Assembly: GCA_002399405.1 (NCBI GenBank)
Contig: DHDP01000012.1
Location: forward strand, 62,001 to 126,000
Origin: Treponema sp. UBA4873
GTDB taxonomy: Bacteria; Spirochaetota; Spirochaetia; Treponematales; Treponemataceae
Direction of reading: 5' to 3'
DNA length: 64,000 nucleotides
Below the pieces are notes generated by a model. That model had not been told where the DNA came from and made no database searches. It was given only the letters and a program-made list of their open reading frames with translations. The translations under genes were made by a program, and so were the position numbers. Below are positions 8,787-20,000 of the stretch, piece after piece; position 1 is the first letter of the stretch, and every line of letters begins with the position of its first letter.

Positions 8787-8816
8787 TTGTAGACACGACG
8801 CCGGTTTTATTATATA
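8787..8816 (+). promoter_or_regulatory. Probable promoter of the zinc-ribbon gene
   Basis: TTGTAG at 8787-8792 and TATATA at 8811-8816 (18-bp gap) lie upstream of the gene at 8860, in the only sizeable gap after rpoD. The transcript would also be able to run into rnpB. Confidence 0.5.
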
Positions 8817-8859
8817 GTTAGATATTTAGCAGACATTTTATTAGCAAGGAATAGTTACC

Positions 8860-9789
8860 ATGGTAATGACAGAGGTTTTCGACAAACTAAAAAGTCTTCA
8901 GGATATTCTTGTCAAAAAGTATGACCTTGAAAAGAAGATAGATGAAGCTCCGAAACAGCTCGGTTCTCAGGACGAACTGCTTGAACGGATGAAAAAGGAA
9001 TTCATCAGCAAAAATACTGAATATGAAGCAGTAAAGGCAAAGGTCATGCAGCTGCGTGCCGATCTCGACGACGCGGTCAAATCCCGCGAGTCCGGCGAGA
9101 AAAGTATGGACAATATTACGACCCACCGCGAGTATGAGGCGCTCGACAAGCAGATTGCGGAGGCATCGTCAAAAGAACAGGATATCCGCAAAGAACTTCA
9201 GAAAGAGGAAAAGACACTCGCCGATTTGAACGACAATCTCAAATCGTACGAGACCATGATCAAATCACAGGAATCGGATCTTAACACGAGCAAATCATCT
9301 TTGAACAAGGAGCTCGATTCCTATAAAAGCGAACTTGCCGGGCTTGAGAAAAAAGAAGGTAAAATCGCTCCCGATCTTGATCAGGAAATCCTTTTTAAAT
9401 TCCAGCGCATAATTCAGCGCAATACGGAAGGTATTGTCGCTGTAAAAAACGGCGTCTGCACAGGATGCCATATGATTCTTCCTGCCCAATTCGCCAACGA
9501 AGTGCGGAAAGGTGAAAGCATCCTGTTCTGCCCGTACTGCAGCCGCATTCTGTTCTATGAGGAAGCTGCCGAGGACGAACAGGAAAGTTACTTCAAGCTT
9601 GAAGATGCAGGCAGCCTCGCCGATCTCGACGACGAAGAGAACTACGATTCCGACGAAGAAGAAGACAGAGAAGAGGACACAATCTCCGAGGATGGAGAGA
9701 ATGAGGAAGTCGACGACTCCGAAGAAGGAAGCGAGGGAGAAGACGACGATTCGGAAGATTCAGGGGAAGAGGAAGATTCCGAATCCTGA
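8860..9789 (+). CDS. C4-type zinc-ribbon coiled-coil protein (DUF164 family)
   Basis: A 309-aa protein with a long antiparallel coiled coil (about residues 5-185), then a zinc ribbon with Cys200-x2-Cys203 and Cys224-x2-Cys227, and finally an extremely acidic tail of about 65 residues made mostly of Asp, Glu and Ser. The coiled coil plus C4 ribbon is the DUF164/CT398-like layout, known from other bacteria as a nucleic-acid- or sigma-factor-related adaptor; its role here is unproven. The ribosome site AAGGAA precedes the ATG. It sits between rpoD and the RNase P RNA gene, an order I associate with treponemes. Confidence 0.82.
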   Translation: MVMTEVFDKLKSLQDILVKKYDLEKKIDEAPKQLGSQDELLERMKKEFISKNTEYEAVKAKVMQLRADLDDAVKSRESGEKSMDNITTHREYEALDKQIAEASSKEQDIRKELQKEEKTLADLNDNLKSYETMIKSQESDLNTSKSSLNKELDSYKSELAGLEKKEGKIAPDLDQEILFKFQRIIQRNTEGIVAVKNGVCTGCHMILPAQFANEVRKGESILFCPYCSRILFYEEAAEDEQESYFKLEDAGSLADLDDEENYDSDEEEDREEDTISEDGENEEVDDSEEGSEGEDDDSEDSGEEEDSES

Positions 9790-9803
9790 AGTGGTGTAAT
9801 TTG

Positions 9804-10212
9804 ACAGATGGGATATAACCGCGTCGTTTTGTCCTCATGGAAGGGCGGAACGATGAGGCGAAAGTCCGGGCTCCGCCGGAAAAAATGCCGGATAATGACC
9901 GGGCAGCATACGGAAGCTGTACATTTCCGAAAGGATTTGTGCAAAGCCCGTAACTGACAGACAGTGCAGCAGAAAATATACCGCGGACGGCTTCGCCGTA
10001 CGCAAGGGTGAAAAGGCGGTGTAAGAGACCACCGTGCATCTGGTAACAGATGCAGCCTGTAAACCTCATTTGGAGCAAGATCAAGCAGCAGTTGCTTTTC
10101 CGGGCTTATACTGCAGGTAGATCGCTTGAAACACAGGGTAATCTGTGTTGCGGATAGATGGTTATGCCGGTGGCAACACCGGTAACAGAACCCGGCTTAC
10201 AGTCCCATCTGT
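9804..10212 (+). ncRNA. rnpB: RNase P RNA, bacterial type A
   Basis: The catalytic RNA that removes 5' leaders from tRNA precursors. The 5' conserved block GCGAAAGTCCGGGCTCC (about 9859-9875) and the 3' block ACAGAACCCGGCTTAC (about 10186-10201) are diagnostic. The outer helix P1 is formed by ACAGATGGGA at 9804-9813 and TCCCATCTGT at 10203-10212, which fixes the ends. A run of eight T follows P1 directly and probably ends transcription. No convincing promoter is seen upstream, because the acidic-tail codons of the preceding gene fill that space. The RNA may be processed from the preceding transcript. End positions are good to a few bases. Confidence 0.93.
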
Positions 10213-10234
10213 TTTTTTTATATAAACGGGAATA

Positions 10235-11191
10235 ATGAAGCACAACATAGCTGATGACACTACTATTTTTAGACGGAAGAGCAGATTCGTACCATATCTC
10301 ATAACGATTTTCTGCGTTGCTGCAGCTGTCGGCGTCGCTTCATTTTTCATATACCGCATAATCAGTAAAAAAATACACAGCGAATCGTCCGTTTCTACGC
10401 TCTATGCCCGGTGGAAAGGCTATGACTATGCAGGCGTGTACGAGACAAGCAAACGGATGCTTGAGCGTAAACCGTTCAACAATACCGCGCTCACATATCA
10501 CGGATATGCGTCTTTTTATCTGGGCGTCTCTCAGCTTGATACGTCTACCGCACAGAATTACCTTGACGAATCGATAAACAATCTGCGCCTCGCCCTGCTG
10601 AGCGCAAGGAAACCGCTGAAACCCCAGCTTGAGTATATGCTCGGAAAAGCTTATTTCTACAAAAATACAATCTCGTCATATTATTATGCTGACCTTGCCG
10701 TAAAGTATCTGCAGATGGCGAAAAACGACGGTTACAAAGCCGACGACATACCGGAATATCTGGGACTCAGTTATGCTTCTCTTGATATGACGATGGACAG
10801 CATTTCCTCCTTTACCGAGGCGCTGCTTGTGCGCGAGTCCGATACGCTGCTGCTTTCGATTGCCGAGCAGTATTGCAAAGCGGGACAGAATGCCGCGGCG
10901 GAACAGTATCTTTTCCGCATTGTGAACAACTGCAAGGACGATACGCTTGTATTGAAAAGCCGCGTGCTGCTCGGCAACATTTACATCGATGAAGAAAAAT
11001 ACTCTGATGCTGAACAGGAATTTACAACAGTTTTGGGAAAAAACGAAAATTCTGCTGACGCGTACTATGGACTTGGTGTAATATATGAAAAACAAGGCGA
11101 TCTGGTGAAGGCCCGTTCGGAATGGCGAAAAGCTCTCCGCATTCAGGTTAATCATCCCGGCGCTTTGAAGAAAATGGCTGATTATAAATAG
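10235..11191 (+). CDS. Membrane-anchored TPR protein
   Basis: A 318-aa protein with a short basic cytoplasmic N-terminus, one membrane helix (about residues 21-43) and a periplasmic part of tetratricopeptide repeats, clearest in the last 100 residues ([51 protein letters not shown]). It lies 22 bp before mreB. I infer a scaffold role near the elongation machinery from position only; no enzyme motif is present. It starts 22 bp after the RNase P RNA, whose T run may separate the two transcripts. Confidence 0.75.
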   Translation: MKHNIADDTTIFRRKSRFVPYLITIFCVAAAVGVASFFIYRIISKKIHSESSVSTLYARWKGYDYAGVYETSKRMLERKPFNNTALTYHGYASFYLGVSQLDTSTAQNYLDESINNLRLALLSARKPLKPQLEYMLGKAYFYKNTISSYYYADLAVKYLQMAKNDGYKADDIPEYLGLSYASLDMTMDSISSFTEALLVRESDTLLLSIAEQYCKAGQNAAAEQYLFRIVNNCKDDTLVLKSRVLLGNIYIDEEKYSDAEQEFTTVLGKNENSADAYYGLGVIYEKQGDLVKARSEWRKALRIQVNHPGALKKMADYK

Positions 11192-11213
11192 TTTTTTTTC
11201 CGGGAGGATTATA

Positions 11214-12251
11214 ATGAGTTTTTTTGACAATTTTTCGACCGACATAGGAATTGATCTCGGTACATGCAATACGCTGATTTACGTGCGCGGCAAAGGAATC
11301 GTTATAGACGAGCCTTCCGTCGTAGCTGTCGAAAAAGGAACAAAACGTATTGTGGCCGTCGGTTCGGAAGCAAAGAGCATGCTCGACAAGACGCCGAGCA
11401 ATATCATCGCTATCAGACCGCTTGCCGACGGTGTCATTGCCGACATCGACAGCACTGAAAAAATGATAAAGTATTTTATCTCGAAAATCACACCGCGCCA
11501 TCAGTTCTTTAAATCGACGCGGATGAAAATAGGCATTCCTTCGTGCATCACCGACGTCGAGAAGCGTGCCGTTATTGAAGCCGCGCTCAAGGCGGGAGCG
11601 AAGGAAGTCGAGGTCATTGCGGAATCGCTTGCAGCCGCAATCGGTGCGAAAATTCCGATTTATGAACCGGCCGGCCACATGATATGCGATATCGGCGGCG
11701 GTACAACGGAAGTAAGCGTCATTTCTCTGGGCGGGATGGTCATCACAAGCTCTATCCGCATAGGCGGCGATAAATTCGACGAAGCGATCGTGAAGCACGT
11801 TAAGAGCGTTCATAACCTTATCATCGGACAGCAGACTGCGGAGCGGCTTAAAATTCAGATAGGAAACGCTGCCCCCGACAAGAACATCGAAAAAATGGAA
11901 CTCAAGGGAACTGACGCAATCACCGGTCTGCCGCGCCGTCTTGAAATAGACAGCGTCGAGGTACGCGAAGCGCTCAAGGAACCCGTCACGCGCATCGTCG
12001 AGGAAATCAAGAACACGCTCGGACATACACCTCCTGAACTCGCCGCCGATATTGTCGAACGCGGCATAGTCATGACGGGCGGCGGTTCAATGCTCAAGGG
12101 GCTTCCGAAACTTATTTCGAAGGAAACGGGCGTACCGGTCATTCTCGTCGAGCGGCCGCTCGAATGTGTCGCGCTGGGAGCGGGAGAAGCGTTCGAGCTG
12201 TTCAAAGACATGTCGACCGACCGCTCAATCTACGACAGCCTCAACGAATAG
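11214..12251 (+). CDS. mreB: Rod-shape actin homologue MreB
   Basis: Forms membrane-bound filaments that guide lateral cell-wall synthesis. The 345-aa protein shows the actin-fold motifs: phosphate-1 [13 protein letters not shown] near residue 13, the connecting segment, phosphate-2 [14 protein letters not shown], and the adenosine motif [13 protein letters not shown] near the C-terminus. A strong GGGAGG ribosome site precedes the ATG. It heads the mreBCD-pbp2-rodA operon. Confidence 0.97.
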   Translation: MSFFDNFSTDIGIDLGTCNTLIYVRGKGIVIDEPSVVAVEKGTKRIVAVGSEAKSMLDKTPSNIIAIRPLADGVIADIDSTEKMIKYFISKITPRHQFFKSTRMKIGIPSCITDVEKRAVIEAALKAGAKEVEVIAESLAAAIGAKIPIYEPAGHMICDIGGGTTEVSVISLGGMVITSSIRIGGDKFDEAIVKHVKSVHNLIIGQQTAERLKIQIGNAAPDKNIEKMELKGTDAITGLPRRLEIDSVEVREALKEPVTRIVEEIKNTLGHTPPELAADIVERGIVMTGGGSMLKGLPKLISKETGVPVILVERPLECVALGAGEAFELFKDMSTDRSIYDSLNE

Positions 12252-12266
12252 CAAAGACAGTTTCAC

Positions 12267-13139
12267 ATGGCAATGCGCGTAAGACTATCTTTTAAATTCA
12301 GATTTCCCGAATTTCTCCTCGTCATACTCATGCTTGCCTCGGGAGTGTGTCTCGGATTCAGTTCGGGAGGCTTTTTAGTTAATTTCAGCCGCATAGGATT
12401 CTCGATTATTTCAACGGTGGAGAAGGGCGTTTTCGCCGTTTCCGATACGGTGAAAAATACGTTCGGCGCCGTCAAAGAGCTTTCGGAATTGAAAAAAGAT
12501 TACGACGAGCTTTCTAAAAAACTTGAAAACTATCAGCAGATGCAGCGCTCAAATGCCGAAATCAGAAAGGAAAACGAACAGCTCAAAACTCAGCTCGGAT
12601 TCTCGCAGTCAGTCGAACAGAAAAATTTTCCGGCACAGATTATCTCGCGCGACGTGGACAAGCTGTATGCGTCGTTGACGATTAACAAGGGAAGCGCCGA
12701 CGGCATTAATAAGAACATGCCCGTCATCGCGTATCAGAACGGCAATATCGGTCTTGTCGGAAAAATAGTAGAGGTCGGAAAGTTTACGAGCAAAATCATG
12801 CCGGTATACAGTCTGGACTGCACGATTTCCGCGCGCATTCAGAACACCCGCGACCTTGGCCTCGTTTCCGGTATGGGAACGGCCGACGAATCGTTGTCGA
12901 TGAAGTATATCAAAAAGCGGGTGCTCAGCGAGCTTCATTTCGGCGACGTTATTGTTACTTCCGGCGAAAACGGGAATTATATGCGGGATGTTCCGCTCGG
13001 GACAATTTCCAAAATACGCGTACTTGATTACGATTCCTCTCTTGATATTGAGCTGATTCCCATTATTGATTTCTCGCGTCTTGAAACAGTAATAGTCGTG
13101 GACCAGAGCCGGACAAACGACGGGAAGGCGGCACAATGA
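12267..13139 (+). CDS. mreC: Cell-shape protein MreC
   Basis: Periplasmic scaffold of the elongation complex that contacts PBP2. The 290-aa protein has an N-terminal membrane helix (about residues 12-32), a coiled coil (about 65-115, ELKKDYDELSKKLENY onward) and the double beta-barrel domain with FPAQIISRDVDKLYASLTINKG and the late GDVIVTSGENG. It starts 15 bp after mreB and overlaps mreD by ATGA. Confidence 0.93.
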   Translation: MAMRVRLSFKFRFPEFLLVILMLASGVCLGFSSGGFLVNFSRIGFSIISTVEKGVFAVSDTVKNTFGAVKELSELKKDYDELSKKLENYQQMQRSNAEIRKENEQLKTQLGFSQSVEQKNFPAQIISRDVDKLYASLTINKGSADGINKNMPVIAYQNGNIGLVGKIVEVGKFTSKIMPVYSLDCTISARIQNTRDLGLVSGMGTADESLSMKYIKKRVLSELHFGDVIVTSGENGNYMRDVPLGTISKIRVLDYDSSLDIELIPIIDFSRLETVIVVDQSRTNDGKAAQ

Positions 13140-13642
13140 CAAAATCGTATGTGACAAGCATAGTAATCATATTCTGCACGGTGCTTATTGAAACGGCAAT
13201 TCTTTCGAACATTTCCGTTCTGCCGGCCGTTCCCGATCTGCTTCTCCTTTGTACGCTTTACATAGGAATTCTCAACGGAAAAGCCGCAGGAGAAATAGCA
13301 GGATTTACCTCCGGCGTTTTTCTCGACTTTCTTTCGGGCGCACCTTTCGGATTCAACTGTTTGTACCGGACTGTTCTCGGATTCATCTCCGGACTGCTGG
13401 GCATATCGTTCAATTTCGAAGGCATACTCATGCCTGCCGTTGTCGGATTTTCGGGAACGTTTATAAAGGTGTTCTTTGTCTGGATTATTTCTCTGCTGTA
13501 CCCGAACGTATCCGTGTTGTATCATGTGGCATCGGTGCCGTTCCTTTTCGAACTTGCGTGCAATACTGTTTTCGCACCGCTCGTTTTTAAGTTCTTGAGT
13601 CTGTTCAAATCGTCATTGTCGCTGAAGCCGGAGGATGATTAA
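13136..13642 (+). CDS. mreD: Rod-shape protein MreD
   Basis: A 168-aa protein with five or six membrane helices, the expected size and place for MreD, the membrane partner of MreC. It has the typical LLCTLYIGILNGKAAGEIAGFTSG segment, followed by FLDFLSGAPFG. It overlaps mreC by four bases and pbp2 by eight. Sequence conservation of MreD is weak in general, so the call rests partly on context. Confidence 0.88.
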   Translation: MTKSYVTSIVIIFCTVLIETAILSNISVLPAVPDLLLLCTLYIGILNGKAAGEIAGFTSGVFLDFLSGAPFGFNCLYRTVLGFISGLLGISFNFEGILMPAVVGFSGTFIKVFFVWIISLLYPNVSVLYHVASVPFLFELACNTVFAPLVFKFLSLFKSSLSLKPEDD

Positions 13643-15530
13643 TAATATGTCAGGAGGTTTTCGCAGAGGTCCTTCAGGAAGCTCCTTTACCGAAAAAAAT
13701 GTCCGTATTATTATACTCGCTGTTATTCTTGCCGCAGCGTTTGTTGTGTATGTATACCGGCTTTTTGCGATGCAGGTTATTCAGGGCGAACAATACCGCA
13801 AACAGTCGCGGACTATCTCAAGTCAGGTTAATATAATACCGGCGCAGCGCGGTGAAATTTTCGACCGCAATGCGAACATGCCGATGGTTATTAATACCGA
13901 TTCGTTCGCAGTAGCCGTTACTCCGGGGGAAATTCCCGCAAAACAGTACGACACAGTTGCGACCCGTCTTGCCCTGTATCTCGGAATTTCAAAATTCGAC
14001 ATAGATAAAAAAATCCCCGTAAAATTACGCAGATCGTACACGCTCATAACAATCAAATCGAACGTGCCTTTCTCGGTTATTTCTGATATTGCGGAAAACA
14101 AAACGGACCTCCCCGGCGTATCGTGGGCTTCAAAGCCGATCAGGAATTACGTCGAAACGGGTTCACTTTCACATATCATCGGCTACGTCGGCGATATTAC
14201 GCAGGAAGAAATGAACGTCATGTACAACAGGGGATACACTCAGAACAGCATCATCGGAAAGACGGGAATCGAAAAACAGTACGATTCGCTGCTGCAGGGA
14301 ATTCCGGGGAGCGAAAGCCGTACGGTCGATGTCCGCGGAAGAATCATTTCGGATGCACCCGTCGTGACTCCGCCCCAGATGGGAAAAAATCTTGTCTTAA
14401 CAATCGATTCGACAATCCAGACGCTGGCTGAAAAAACGCTTGGCAACAGGGTAGGGGCCGTCGTTGTTCTTAAGCCCGCAACTGGTGAGATTCTCGCGAT
14501 GGTATCATATCCGTTCTTTGATCCGAATCTGTTCAATACGGATAACGCATCGTCGGAATATCTGAGCCTCGCAAACAGCCCCGACAAGCCCCTTCTGAAC
14601 AGGGCAGTCAATGCGGCGTATCCTCCGGGGTCGACTTTCAAAATCATCATGTCGGCCGCCATGCTTCAGGAAAAGGCATTTCCCGCAAACAAAAAAATCG
14701 AATGCACCGGCAAACTGGTATACGGCGGACGCATATTTCATGATCACATCCCCGAACCAGGACACGGATGGCTTGATTTGAAGAACGGCCTTGCACAGTC
14801 GTGCGACATTTATTTCTGGACAATCGGACGGGATTATCTCGGAATAGACAAAATCGCGTCTTATGCAGACGAATTCGGACTCGGACAAAGCACTCAGATC
14901 GATCTGCCGAGCCAGTCGACGGGATTTATCCCGACTGCAAAGTGGAAGGAACGGCGCTACCACGAAAAATGGCTCGGCGGCGATACGATGTCCGCATCGA
15001 TCGGTCAGGGGTATATTCTTGCAACTCCTCTGCAGATTGCCGACATGATGGCGATGGTATGCAACAGCGGGACCATTTACAAGCCGCATCTGCTGAAGGA
15101 AGTGCGCGATCCGGTGACAAACGCCGTCATTCAGGAAATAAAACCGGAAGTGCTCTTCAAATCGAGCATTGACTCGGATGTATGGAAAACAGTTCAGGAA
15201 GATCTCCGTTATACGATTACCGACGGTACACCGGCGTATCCGATGCACAATAAAATTGTACAGAGCGCCGGAAAAACGGGTACCTCCGAAGTTGCCCAGT
15301 ATAAAGACAGCTGGCATTCATGGATGGTCGCATATGCGCCGTATGATGCTCCGGTAGAAGATCAGGTAGTTGTTGCGACACTCGTAGAGGCGGTCAATCC
15401 GTGGGAATGGTGGGCTCCGTACGCTACGAACATCATTATTCAGGGAATTTTCGCCAATCAGACGTACGAAGAAGCGACAACTGCTCTCGGTTTTCATTAT
15501 CTGCTCAAAAACGGCAACAGACAGGAGTGA
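13635..15530 (+). CDS. mrdA: Penicillin-binding protein 2 (elongation transpeptidase)
   Basis: Cross-links peptidoglycan during cell elongation, with RodA as its glycosyltransferase partner. The 631-aa protein has one membrane helix (about residues 24-44), the pedestal domain with QRGEIFDRNA, and the transpeptidase domain with Ser333 in STFK, the SCD motif of PBP2-type enzymes and KTGTSE. The ribosome site GGAGG ends exactly where the first ATG (13635) begins, so Met5 at 13647, 12 bases after it, may be the true start. Confidence 0.95.
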   Translation: MINNMSGGFRRGPSGSSFTEKNVRIIILAVILAAAFVVYVYRLFAMQVIQGEQYRKQSRTISSQVNIIPAQRGEIFDRNANMPMVINTDSFAVAVTPGEIPAKQYDTVATRLALYLGISKFDIDKKIPVKLRRSYTLITIKSNVPFSVISDIAENKTDLPGVSWASKPIRNYVETGSLSHIIGYVGDITQEEMNVMYNRGYTQNSIIGKTGIEKQYDSLLQGIPGSESRTVDVRGRIISDAPVVTPPQMGKNLVLTIDSTIQTLAEKTLGNRVGAVVVLKPATGEILAMVSYPFFDPNLFNTDNASSEYLSLANSPDKPLLNRAVNAAYPPGSTFKIIMSAAMLQEKAFPANKKIECTGKLVYGGRIFHDHIPEPGHGWLDLKNGLAQSCDIYFWTIGRDYLGIDKIASYADEFGLGQSTQIDLPSQSTGFIPTAKWKERRYHEKWLGGDTMSASIGQGYILATPLQIADMMAMVCNSGTIYKPHLLKEVRDPVTNAVIQEIKPEVLFKSSIDSDVWKTVQEDLRYTITDGTPAYPMHNKIVQSAGKTGTSEVAQYKDSWHSWMVAYAPYDAPVEDQVVVATLVEAVNPWEWWAPYATNIIIQGIFANQTYEEATTALGFHYLLKNGNRQE

Positions 15531-15537
15531 CGCCGAC

Positions 15538-16848
15538 ATGAAAATAAAAATTTTTGAAGTCTTCGATTACGTTCTTTTTGCCTGCGTGCTTATTCTTGTC
15601 ACAATGGGCATCGCTTTTATTTATTCTTCGGGAATAAACTCTGAAGGATCGCTTGTAACAAACGAATATATCAAGCAGATAATCTGGGCGTCGTTCGGCA
15701 TCATCATCATGATTTTATCTTCGCTGCACGATTATAATAAATTCGAGCGGTATTCGCAGAATCTTTACATAGGTCTTCTTGCAGTGCTTTTGTATACATG
15801 TCTGTTCGGCCGTTACGTAAACGGAGCACGAAGCTGGCTCGGAATAGGCGATTTCGGAATACAGCCGTCGGAATTCGGAAAAATCGTCTTTATTGTTTTT
15901 CTGGCGCATTATCTCTCGGAAACGAAAAACGGGAACCAGCTCAAACGGTTTTTTACAGCAATAGGAATTCTGATTCTTCCGGTCGGTCTGATTCTTGCAC
16001 AGCCCGATCTCGGAACGGCAAGCGTCTATATTCCGATTTTTCTTGTAATGTGTTTTATGGCAGGAATCCCCAGCCGATATATAGTATTCATACTGGGAAT
16101 CGGTATAGGAACTATATTTCTTACGATTATTCCTGTATGGAACATCGTGATAGCGAAGAACAGTTTTGCAGTCATAGGTGCGCTTACGATGCCGAAACTC
16201 CGCCTGTTTTTTATCATGGCGACTGCACTCATCACGGTAATAGGCGTTATAGGACTCAGATACCTGCCCGGGAAAAAATATTTCTACTGGATTTCATACT
16301 CTTTCCTGATTCTGACGATTTCGCTTGTCCTTTCATTTGCAGCCGGTAAAGTTCTCAAGGATTATCAGATAAAACGTCTTATTGTGTATATGGATCCTTC
16401 AATCGATCCGCTCGGAGCGGGCTGGAATATTATTCAGTCAAAAATAGCCATCGGTTCCGGAGGTGTCTTCGGGCGGACGTTCCTGCACGGTACTCAGAGT
16501 CATTACCGGTTCCTGCCGCAGCAGAGTACCGACTTTATTTTCAGCATTCTGTCCGAGGAAATCGGGTTCGTCGGCGGATTATTTGTGTTCGTTCTGTATG
16601 CGGTTATTATGCTGCGCACTCTGAAAATCATGCGCAACTCATCAAGCAGCTTCGGGTGCTACATTGCATCGGGAATACTTGCCATGTTTGCGTTCCATTT
16701 CTTTATCAACGTCGGAATGGTTATGGGAATAATGCCGATTACCGGCATACCGTTGCTGTTTCTGTCGTACGGCGGTTCATCTTTATGGACTGCCATGATC
16801 TGCTGCGGAATACTGATGAGCATCAATTACCGTAAATACGACAAGTAA
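15538..16848 (+). CDS. rodA: SEDS glycosyltransferase RodA
   Basis: Polymerises lipid II glycan strands with PBP2 in the inner membrane. The 436-aa protein has about ten membrane helices and SEDS hallmarks: GARSWLGIGDFGIQPSEFGK, QPDLGTA, QSKIAIGSGGVFGR, and the C-terminal LPQQSTDFIFSILSEEIGF and PLLFLSYGGSSL. It starts 7 bp after pbp2 with GGAG upstream and ends the elongasome operon. The 179-bp gap to mfd holds no clear terminator; there is only a short T run after the stop codon. Confidence 0.96.
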   Translation: MKIKIFEVFDYVLFACVLILVTMGIAFIYSSGINSEGSLVTNEYIKQIIWASFGIIIMILSSLHDYNKFERYSQNLYIGLLAVLLYTCLFGRYVNGARSWLGIGDFGIQPSEFGKIVFIVFLAHYLSETKNGNQLKRFFTAIGILILPVGLILAQPDLGTASVYIPIFLVMCFMAGIPSRYIVFILGIGIGTIFLTIIPVWNIVIAKNSFAVIGALTMPKLRLFFIMATALITVIGVIGLRYLPGKKYFYWISYSFLILTISLVLSFAAGKVLKDYQIKRLIVYMDPSIDPLGAGWNIIQSKIAIGSGGVFGRTFLHGTQSHYRFLPQQSTDFIFSILSEEIGFVGGLFVFVLYAVIMLRTLKIMRNSSSSFGCYIASGILAMFAFHFFINVGMVMGIMPITGIPLLFLSYGGSSLWTAMICCGILMSINYRKYDK

Positions 16849-17027
16849 AGCAGGCAGAAACGGGAGAAAAAAACACCAGGGAAGTTTTTTTTCGTATTTT
16901 ATAACATCTTGTAATGTATATTCTGTCTACCAATGCATATATTCCACTCTGCCTGAGTGTCTCTGCCCCGTGCTGCGGCAGGTGGCCGGCCGGCATATCA
17001 CACACGCAGACACCACTGCGAATACGA

Positions 17028-20000
17028 CTATGCAATTTTGTCCAATTTTTCGCGGATGAATTCGCTCTTTTCCTTGAGTCCGATTTTTCCGAGCTTGAGG
17101 AACATCATGTTCGGATGCGTCGGATCGAGCGTTACAGAACCGGCGCTTTCTTTTATGAGACGCAGCACCTTATCGACCGATATGTCCGAAACCTTCGAAA
17201 ACGAGACAGCCACGACTCCCTGATGTTCCTTGATTGAACTTATGTTGAGTTTTCTGCACAAAATGCGTATCTCTGCAAGAGACAGCAGGCTCGACACTTC
17301 GTCCGGCACGGGCCCGAACCTGTCGCCCAGTTCGTTTATGACGCTTCCGAGTTCATCATCCGTCTGAATGGAGGCGATTTTCTTGTAAATTTCCATCTTC
17401 GTCTGCGTATTCTGTACGTATGAGTCGGGAATGAATCCCGTATATTCCATTTCCATGAGTACTTCGTTCTGCGCTTTATAATCCTTCTGCATGGTCAGGC
17501 GCTCAACGGCCTCGTTGAGCAGTTTCAGATACAGTTCGAAACCGACCGAATAGACATCGCCCGACTGGTCCTTTCCGAGCAGATTTCCTGCGCCGCGGAT
17601 TTCCATGTCCTTCATGGCAATCTTGAACCCGCTGCCGAGCTCGGTGAAGTCGCTTATGACCTGAAGACGCTTCATCGCAACTTCGGACAGCGACACGTTC
17701 TGCGGATAAAACAGATACGCGTACGCCTTACGGTCGCTGCGGCCGACTCGTCCGCGGAGCTGATAAAGCTGAGACACGCCGTACATGTCGGCCCGGTCGA
17801 TTATTATTGTGTTCACGTTCGGAATGTCTATTCCGTTTTCAATAATCGTAGTCGCGACGAGCACGTGGAATCCCCCCAGCTTGAAACGGCGGAATATATC
17901 GTCGAGCTGCTCGCTCGTCATCTGTCCGTGCGCCGCATCGATGAGCATTTCGGGAAGCAGCTGTTCGAGTTTGCGGCACGTATCCTGAAGCGATTCGACC
18001 CGGTTATGCAGGTAAAACACCTGGCCTCCCCGTTCCACTTCCCGCCTGACTGCAGCAGCAACGCGTACGTCGTTGTACGGCTCTATCACCGTTTCTATGG
18101 ACTGACGGTTCTGAGGAGGCGTCGTCAGTAAACTCATGTCCCGTATTTTGAGCAGGCTCATGTGAAGCGTGCGCGGAATCGGAGTTGCAGACAGTGCAAG
18201 ACAATCTATATTCGTCCTCATTTCCTTAAGCTTGTCTTTATCCTTGACGCCGAAACGCTGCTCCTCGTCGATTATCATAAGCCCGAGATTTCTGAATACG
18301 ACGTCCTTCTGGATAATCCTGTGCGTACCTATCAGTATGTCGACTTCTCCGGCAGCAAGTTTTGCAAGCGTCTTCTTCTGTTCCGCAGGAGACACGAACC
18401 GAGACAGCTGTGCGATTTTTACGGGAAAATCACGGAAACGGTCGAGACACGTTTCATAATGCTGTTCCGCCAGAATCGTCGTCGGCGCAAGAAACGCTAC
18501 CTGTTTTCCACCCATGACGGCTTTAAATGCGGCGCGCATGGCGATTTCCGTCTTGCCGTATCCGACGTCTCCGCACACAAGACGGTCCATCGGCACGGGT
18601 TTCTCCATATCGCGCTTTACTTCCTCGGAGACGGATGCCTGATCGGGCGTATCTTCGTACGGAAACGCCGCTTCGAACGAAGCCTGCCACTCAGTATCCT
18701 TCGGAAAAGGAAATCCGGGAGAAGCTTTGCGCCGCGAATATAAATCGATGAGTTTCTGTGCAAGGTCTTCCACCGCCTTCTGAACTTTATTTTTTCTGTT
18801 TTCCCAGTTCTTGCTTCCGATGCGGTCGATTTTCGGTGCTTCTCCCTCGCTCCCGATGTACCGCTGGACCATATTCACCTGTTCGATCGGAACAAACGCA
18901 TATTCACTGTCGGCATATTCAAGTTTTATGTAATCGCGCTCGTTTCCGGCGGCCTTCACGCGCTCAATACCGCGGAAAATTCCGATTCCGTATTCGACGT
19001 GAACGACGTAATCGCCAGGATTGAGCTCGACAAACGTGTCTATCGCCGCACTCTTCACTTTATGAAGCGATTTCGGCACGTAGCGCCGCCGGCCGAAAAT
19101 CTCATTCTCCTGTATTACGAGCAGCTTTATGTCGGGGACAGAAAATCCCTCGGAAATTGCTTCAGGAAGAACGGTAACGGGATTTAAATATTCGGGCGAC
19201 GTATCTTTCACGGACGGATCGTCCGTATCTTTCGCGCCCGTGTAGTCCCGGAGGATTTCCTTTATACGGAGAGACTGATTTTCTCCGTCTGCAAAAATAA
19301 AAATTTTCCAGTCGTCTTTCTGCAGCTTGCCGAGTTCATCCTTGAGAAAATTAATATTGCCGAAAAAACTGCGCGCAGGTTCGCAGGAGAAAACAATATC
19401 GGATGACGCGTCGTCGCCGGCTGAGTTGTCATCGCCTGTATCAGAAAGCTGTGAAAGTGTACGAAAAAATATACACCTTGAGAAAGTTTTTATCATTTTC
19501 CGGAAATTCATCACCATTTCTGACGGCGGCAGTACGGGAAGTTCGGCACGGGAGCGACGGTACATTCCTCCGTATTCGCGCGAAATGCTTTCCTCTGCGT
19601 TCACAAGCCGGTCGTAATCAAAAAAGAATACCGGCGTATTTTCACTTATATAGTCTGCGATTGAATATTTTCTGTCCCAGAGAACAGGGTAAAAAAGCTC
19701 CTCTCCTTCCGTCTCTCTTCCCGCTTCCAGCTCCGCAATCATGTCCGCAAGTTTCTCTTTTGCCGCACCGGTAAACGGCAGGTGTACGCTGCTGTCGTCT
19801 TCAGACTGATTTCTCTCTTCGTCTCCCGACACGGCTGTCGATTCGTAGTCGGCAAGTCTTTTTCGCAGTGTGTCCACAAGAGCCGTATCCCATATCACTT
19901 CTTTCATCGGCACAACGAGGACGCTTTCGAGCGTTCCCGTTGTGCTCTGCGTCTCCGCATCGAACGACCTGATATTTCCGATAGTGTCGAAATCGAAAAT

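Noticed and set aside
9801..9806. TTGACA just before the RNase P RNA
   Set aside because: It overlaps the first bases of the P1 helix and no -10 box follows at the right distance, so it cannot be the rnpB promoter.
16849..17027. Hairpins in the rodA-mfd gap, for example CGCAG/CTGCG at 17005-17020 and a CCGGCCGG palindrome
   Set aside because: Stems are short, no T run follows in either direction, and convergent genes often leave such chance pairs. I see no clear terminator here.
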